From positions 1-59,293 of the forward strand of contig JAIXOU010000065.1 of the NCBI GenBank assembly GCA_027486585.1: a DNA stretch of 59,293 bases, in the 5' to 3' direction. The DNA comes from Verrucomicrobiaceae bacterium. Its GTDB lineage: Bacteria; Verrucomicrobiota; Verrucomicrobiia; Verrucomicrobiales; Verrucomicrobiaceae. The translations under genes and the position numbers were made by a program. Under the pieces are notes generated by a model. It saw only the letters and a program-made list of their open reading frames with translations, did not search any database and had not been told where the DNA came from. Of this stretch, positions 57,601-59,293 are shown in pieces; positions within the stretch are counted from its first letter, which is position 1, and every line of letters starts with the position of its first letter.

Positions 57601-59293
57601 CTGCGTCGGTGCCGTTTTGGCCGGACTCGACGAGGTCAGTGACGCCGTCGTTGTCACTGTCGAGGTCACGCCAATCCCTGGTGCCATCGCCATCGGTGTC
57701 TGGAGCTACCAGAGCGGTGCCGCCGTTGTCTGGATCGACCGTGTTGACCAGGCCGTTGCCATCAGCGTCTGCACCGTCTTGCTTACCATCGCCATTGGCG
57801 TCGGTGCCGCCGTTTTCACGGACATCATTGAGACCGTCGTTGTCGCTGTCGAGGTCACGAAGGTCTGGGATGGTGTCGCCGTCGGTGTCCTTCGGCGTGT
57901 TGACATTGCTGCCAACTTCCTGGGTGTCGGACATGCCGTCGCCATCACTGTCGAGGTCCTGTTTGTCAGGGATGCCGTCACGGTCAGTGTCTGGGCATGG
58001 GGCTCCGGTGACGCACTCCACGCTATCTGGGATGGTGTCATTGTCATCATCTGGGTCAGTGAGATCAGGGATGCCATCCGAGTCAGTGTCTGGGATCACG
58101 ATGCCACCAAAGGCACCTGCATCAGCATCTGCGCGGTCTTCGATACCGTCGCCATCTGCATCTGTCAGCGGTCCGTCGATGTCGCCATCACCGTCCACAT
58201 CGAGAGCACCGAAGCCATTGACATCAATGTCAGGCACGCCGTCTCCATTGCTGTCTGGATCAAGGTAATCTGGGATGCTGTCTGCATCTGCACCACCTTG
58301 CTCAGGCAGTGCTGGGCTATTGGCATCACCGCGACCAGCCAGGCCGTCCACGCTGTTCATGATACCGTCGCTGTCGGTGTCTGGACCGTCCACGACGCCG
58401 TCGCCATCGGCGTCGGTGCCGTTGCTACCACCTTCGCGGAGGTCGGTGAGGGTGTCATTGTCGCTATCGAGATCGACGTAGTTCTTCTTGCCGTCACCAT
58501 CCGTGTCTGGCACGACCAGAGCGGTGCCGTTGGTCACAGTGCCACCGATATTGTCCACGGTATCGACTAGGCCATCGCCGTCTGCATCCGCAGGGCCTGA
58601 GGCTGGAGGATCGATCATGCCGTTGCCATTGGCATCGGTGCCACCGGCTTCGATCACGTCGTTGATGCCGTCGTTGTCGCTGTCTAGATCGCGGAAGTCA
58701 GGGACGTTGTCGCCATCGCTGTCCTTCGGTGTGTTTGGAGTATTGGTGTCATTGTCCCAGTTACCGACTTGAGCCTCGATTGCATCAAGGATGCCGTCGT
58801 TGTCACTGTCGAGGTCACCATTGTCAGGTGCGCCGTCACCGTCAGTGTCGGCAAAGCCTTCAAGGCTGGAGGGGATGCCGTCACCATCGTTGTCGGATTG
58901 CTTGTAGTCAGGGGTGCCATTGCCGTCGGAGTCACGGTCATCTGGGATGCCGTCACCATTGCTGTCAGGGCGCTCGTTGAGGGTGAGCACGCCGTCATTG
59001 TCGTCATCGGCGTCCAGGTAGTCTGGGCGGTCGGTGCCGTCGCTGTTCGGGAATGGCGCGCTGGTGGCGGTGCCGCGCTCAGTGGCGGTCGGCACGCTGT
59101 CACCGTCGTCGTCAGCATCCTGGAAGTCAGGCACACCGTCGGCATCGGTGTCTTGTGGGGCGGCGGCGCTTTCGAAGACATCAGCGATGCCATTATTGTT
59201 AGCGTCGGCGCTGGTTGGCACCACGTCTGCCACACCGTCCATGTTAGCGTCATGACCTTCCAGGAGATCGGCAATGCCGTCGCCATCGCTGTC
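45668..59293 (-). CDS. Giant aspartate-rich TSP3-like calcium-binding repeat protein, N-terminus beyond the window
   Basis: More than 4,540 residues; the frame is still open at the window edge (17 codons beyond the first internal Met at 59242), so start and signal peptide are missing. About 4,000 residues are DxDxDG-type loops of the thrombospondin-3/dockerin kind. They form large super-repeats (51.4-59.3 kb and 47.2-47.9 kb) around a dense array of 61-residue units (47.9-51.4 kb). The C-terminal 470 residues are ordinary: an EYAFGSDP / RSTNLADW / FTRLKL module like that ending both giant proteases, then a domain resembling TIGR02597 proteins with an internal duplication (ASAADQVQVFTNGAWGTYYLL and ASASDQIQLWNG). 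It is expected outside the cell and to bind calcium massively. No catalytic domain or PEP-CTERM signal is seen. Confidence 0.88.
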   Translation of the reverse strand, partial: DSDGDGIADLLEGHDANMDGVADVVPTSADANNNGIADVFESAAAPQDTDADGVPDFQDADDDGDSVPTATERGTATSAPFPNSDGTDRPDYLDADDDNDGVLTLNERPDSNGDGIPDDRDSDGNGTPDYKQSDNDGDGIPSSLEGFADTDGDGAPDNGDLDSDNDGILDAIEAQVGNWDNDTNTPNTPKDSDGDNVPDFRDLDSDNDGINDVIEAGGTDANGNGMIDPPASGPADADGDGLVDTVDNIGGTVTNGTALVVPDTDGDGKKNYVDLDSDNDTLTDLREGGSNGTDADGDGVVDGPDTDSDGIMNSVDGLAGRGDANSPALPEQGGADADSIPDYLDPDSNGDGVPDIDVNGFGALDVDGDGDIDGPLTDADGDGIEDRADADAGAFGGIVIPDTDSDGIPDLTDPDDDNDTIPDSVECVTGAPCPDTDRDGIPDKQDLDSDGDGMSDTQEVGSNVNTPKDTDGDTIPDLRDLDSDNDGLNDVRENGGTDANGDGKQDGADADGNGLVNTVDPDNGGTALVAPDTDGDGTRDWRDLDSDNDGVTDLVESGQNGTDAAAPKGVVDGPDADGDGIMDSVDNNDAGFGETTDPVPSSSDADGTPDFRDLDSDGDGTRDIVEAGLGSKDTNSDGKVDGNADADGDGLLDSIDSDDVNFGGTGLLDTDNDGTPDTTDTDDDNDGITDVVEGTGDLDGDGIANNIDLDADGDGLTDQDEGSTDTDGDGVANYKDLDSDNDGLSDLLEAGGNDNGTGKTLGTDADGDGLADSVDPVVSGGFAGTPLADADTDGDGVKNRIDLDSDNDSLSDLLEGGSGGIDANADGVVDGPDADSDGISDSVDRNDALFGNTAVTLTIPDSDGDNTPNYLELDSNNDGIKDIAGTPNAALDANGDGKVDDTTDTDGDGIPNSLDTNDALFGGIPAPDADSDGVSDSLDLDDDNDGIPDTLEGSADADGDGLPNFKDLDSDGDGIFDSVESGSAKDTNGDGKVGTGDTGFTGYGSNGLANSVEANDSGTAAPNYSITDSDGDSVPNFLENNNVDTDGDGIKNNLDSNDDGDGTATGQELGAGGALNPVDTDNDGVVDYLDKATGTGADTSVAGAGDSDGDGLSDAEEGPISRDTDGDSIPDYMDTDDDGDGISTNQEGPLTRDSDGDGIVDFRDLDSDNDGLPDSVEKGSTATVQDTDGDGVPNFRDLDSDNDGLNDVTEVGGTDANGDGKQDGADADNNGLVDTKDPAHASYVTYTIPNTDGDSLPNYLDLDSDNDLISDLVEGGSNGADTNKDGKVDGPDTDGDGLSDSADGTPAAFGDSASPAIPNSDSSGGADYADATNGSALDIDRAGFGGLDANNDGVVDAFVDADGDGIADIADTVNGNGGLGLKDSDGDGTPDITDTDDDGDGLTDVIEGLGDTDGDGVTDSQDPDSDGDGISDLTERGPTATARDSDGDGKPDYKDLDSDNDGINDVLEVGGTDANGDGKQDGDDLDLDGVADTIDNARGSVTSGTPLVVINSDGDAAPDYRDLDSDNDSISDLVEGGSNGLDADKDGKIDGTTDADNDGILDGVDGFTGFGDASSPALPNSDSGTANADALPDYRDTDSDGDLVPDIDMNGNGGLDADNDGDLDNASDTDGDGIANAVDRRNSTTNSGGLGLKDSDGDGTPNITDTDDDNDGVPDSIECPPGGPCPDTDGDGLSDMIDIDCDGDGISDMVEGTTDTDGDGVADAHDLDSDNDGINDVIEADGVDANGDGRVDIVTDVDQDGWADALDNVGGSVTNGTPLPAPDTDGDGVPNWRDLDSDNDGVSDLVESGNGAADTNNDGRADGTDTDGDGIQSSVDGSTIYGDAGSSVLPNTDGTGLPDYLDLDSDGDGINDIVENGLAGKDTDNDGKVDGTTDADSDGINDAVDTIVGPGGLGVVDSDNDGTPDATDTDDDGDGILDTVEGTGDLDGDGVINSQDVDSDGDGIRDNVEGATADYDNDGVLNYRDLDSDNDGISDAIAAGGVDANGDGAMDGTVGANGIVGVGLTPRNSDNDALPDYTDLDSDNDSVSDLIEGGSGATDTNNDGVADGTDADGDGIKSSVDGKATWGDLNSPAAPDSDTDGIADYRELDKNNDGTFDIVGAGRGALDANNDGRVDGIDDADNDGIPDAADVNPAIYGFEMIPSADPDGDGIPTDQEGLGDLDGDGIANNADKDTDGDGIPDSIEAGADPANPVDTDGDGIADFKDLDSDNDGYNDVNEALGVDNNRDGKADGFDLNNDGVIDSALFPVDTDFDGQEDFRDLDSDNDALMDAVENGQLGTDANNDGVVDGPDSDGDGIMNSVDNRVGYGEQLNPAAPVVTNTDFDGFPNYRDLDSDGDGLTDLVEAGLGALDTNGDGKVDNNTDADMDGIPDGRDGKVGFGTGVIIDTDFDGVTDSLDLDDDGDGIPDVLEGAGDTDGDGITNSKDLDSDNDGINDVREVGLTDANGDGKADGTDGNTDGIVDTAATAPLRDTDGDGTPDFRDLDSDNDSISDLAENGPAGVAAADTNGDGMLSTADTGVTDIDNDGVMSAADGSPLAYGDTSDPAPTSTDGDGTPNYLDGDSDSDGLTDLVEAGRDAAALDPDGDGRIEAPQSADADGDGLADPVDVNDSAFGGAITVDIDGDGTVNTADRDIDGDGILNIFDTDTDGDGIPNATDTDDDNDGTADVTDTTPTGVGTSTDFDGDGIPNTTDIDLDNDGTLNIHDTDADGNGVANTTSTDDDSDGTADGTDSTPVGPGSSTDFDNDGIPNNLDPDLDGDGIANVFDTDTDGDGIPNTTDTDDDNDGTLDVTDTTPTGLGTLTDIDGDGTANITDPNMDGDGTVNALDPDVDGDGIPNSTDTDDDNDGTPDVTDPTPHGPGSLADLDGDGIPNVDDADMDGDGILNVHDTDTDGDGTPNATDADDDNDGTPDGTDTTPQGKGTLTDFDGDGIPNTTDIDMDGDGILNVSDNDVDGDGIPNATDTDDDNDGTLDAAPDTTPTGPGSNTDFDNDGILNDDDVDMDGDGIINVHDTDTDGDGTPNTTDTDDDNDGTLDAAPDTTPTGKGTATDFDGDGIPNTTDPDMDGDGVNNVSDPDVDGDGIPNATDTDDDNDGTADGIDTTPTGPGSTNDIDGDGIPNAQDVDMDGDGLINVFDTNTDGDGTANSTDTDDDNDGTLDSAPDASPTGLGTLADNDGDGIPNATDPDQDGDGIVNSLDSDVDGDGIPNATDTDDDNDGTADSTDSTPQGFGTVADLDGDGIPNSSDPDMDGDGIINIFDTDTDGDGIPNTTDTDDDNDGTPDVTDTTPTGPGTSTDFDGDGIPNTNDPDLDGDGVNNSVDPDIDGDGIPNATDPDDDNDGTPDGTDTTPSGPGSATDTDGDGIPNTSDPDIDGDGINNVFDTDIDGDGTPNISDTDSDSDGTADLTDTTPGGIGTLPDIDGDGIPNAQDPDLDGDGIVNTLDPDTDNDGIPNATDTDDDQDGTPDAAPDTTPTGPGSVTDLDGDGIPNALDPDMDGDGIVNVLDPDTDGDGIPNTIDVDDDQDGTADTSDTSPTGPGTLADLDGDGIPNALDPDMDGDGIVNVLDPDTDGDGVPNTLDPDDDNDGTPDTTDTTPTGPGSNTDLDGDGIPNTTDLDIDGDGIINVLDPDTDGDGIPNTTDTDDDQDGTADTSDNTPTGTGTPTDFDGDGIPNTTDPDIDGDGILNVFDTDTDGDGIPNTTDTDDDQDGTLDTAPDATPTGPGPSTDFDGDGIPNTIDNDLDGDGILNDVDTDTDGDGIPNTTDTDDDNDGTLDVTDATPTGPSSNDTDSDGIPDNVDLDDDGDGIPDTTEAINALNGGDTDGDGIPDRLDLDSDNDGINDVREAGGTDANGDGKNDTTGTLTPPDNDSDGRPDYVDLDSDNDGLTDIKENGPANADANGDGLADGTDTDGDGILSSVDGQPAGRGDLNDPALTNTDGSDLPDYLDLNSDNAGAKDIAGSGLPDANNDGRVDAPATDADSDGWPDAADKNDNAFGGPPPSNDIDNDGILNGVDPDMDGDGIPNDQDPDTDGDGIPNSTDTDDDNDGTDDSTDTTPTGFVPAPYDTWRSLTPGSGPNPSSNVDFDRLTDLMEYAFGSDPATGVPVVQGNTSAAVSGNTGLNVTPASNGSYDISYRRPLGGRSDVTYTLQRSTNLADWTTVSTVPTITSNLDGTETVKWTAAGAAGSKGFTRLKLDLAAPATTQYTWVEGWQSPTVMGQYQTVSHNFIKKPVYSCTITTASGSTLNVPATDARDLRTYMAATKSYYVEITNGSAEGHRIDVNYAASTAQSIALNLNSPHNTTSTLPSGLDGATFLVREHVTLADIMPKASFTGGSTASAADQVQVFTNGAWGTYYLLDARPGAPAFYYWSLPGGVVNYDGLIIAPGTGVMGKHRVTTDSDTFTQVGEVRMNQFRMRVPAGTSLSSGGYPLDDSPNSRAHTIANGFFGSVSASASDQIQLWNGDTTPNSPGYGVYWLLNGNASNQFWRPTATFSNENNNTFLKAGRSQFIKRATTAPVLNLVIPRPWNP
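47880..51390 (-). repeat. Tandem array of ~19 units of 183 bp (61 residues)
   Basis: Each unit begins with a DTTPTGPG-type spacer, followed by four acidic loops of the form TDFDGDGIPN, DPDxDGDG, DxDGDGIPN and TDDDNDGT. I count 19 spacers; four variants carry an extra two residues (AAPD or TAPD). End-to-end spacing divided by copies gives about 184 bp, which agrees. Units differ mainly at synonymous or conservative positions, as expected for ongoing expansion and homogenisation. Confidence 0.85.
51400..59293 (-). repeat. Super-repeats of ~220-270 residues, about ten copies, of TSP3-like loops
   Basis: A marker phrase (PDTDGDG..YxDLDSDNDxxSDL) recurs near 58.5, 57.7, 56.9, 55.5, 54.8, 53.9, 53.2, 52.5 and 51.8 kb. 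Spacings are about 0.66-0.82 kb, except one double-length gap. Each unit also carries GTDANGDGK, GGSNG.DxNxDGVVDGPD and SPA.PNSD phrases in fixed order. One further copy lies beyond the 61-residue array at about 47.3-47.9 kb. Confidence 0.78.

Overview
The window looks like chromosomal DNA of a Verrucomicrobiota bacterium, plausibly Prosthecobacter- or Verrucomicrobium-like. Four features point there. A DUF1501 protein is paired with a cytochrome-type PSCyt1/DUF1549/DUF1553 protein. There is a PEP-CTERM protein. Three giant exported proteins end in an EYAxG-containing C-terminal module. A sensor kinase carries an unusual OB-fold-like periplasmic part. The phylum is inferred from gene content only. 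No rRNA, tRNA, CRISPR array, transposase or integrase was seen, and no gene-free stretch exceeds 300 bases (the longest is 32002-32260).

Layout. 1-5.9 kb holds a type II toxin-antitoxin pair and housekeeping genes: ribF, an unrecognised membrane protein, an A-type Fe-S carrier, mutL and galU. 6.0-8.7 kb encodes a NarL-type sensor kinase and response regulator, transcribed towards the first of two giant metzincin-type proteases (8.8-17.6 kb). The second protease (22.5-32.0 kb) is its paralogue. A divergently oriented DUF1553/DUF1501 operon lies between them. The paralogues share the same order of about nine Calx-beta domains, a gap-free conserved block just upstream of the start codon, and a 195-nt 3' end that has stayed unusually similar. 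The second copy carries a complete seven-repeat WAVGDNG-type beta-propeller inserted inside one Calx-beta domain.

32.2-34.6 kb holds an ECF-like sigma factor and a 76-residue protein, convergent with a GAF-domain protein translationally coupled to a short cytoplasmic-looking subtilisin. 34.7-38.3 kb is a three-gene operon: an exported cupredoxin-like protein, a membrane-bound class III nucleotide cyclase, and an outer-membrane porin-like barrel. It would place one protein in each envelope layer. 38.4-43.7 kb has an SGNH-like exported protein and metH. metH carries a roughly 130-residue insertion just before its cobalamin domain and a palindromic candidate operator upstream. 43.7-45.5 kb has a lipoprotein amidase and a PEP-CTERM protein.

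45.7 kb to the end is one open reading frame of more than 4,500 residues, still open at the window edge. It encodes an extremely aspartate-rich, calcium-binding-type (TSP3-like) protein with two nested repeat hierarchies: super-repeats of about 220-270 residues, interrupted by a separate array of about 19 units of 61 residues. The many long plus-strand reading frames opposite it are compositional shadows.

The strongest candidates for something undescribed are the nested-domain giant proteases with their neighbouring two-component system, the two-tier acidic repeat protein, the cupredoxin/cyclase/porin operon, and the sigma/subtilisin/GAF cluster.
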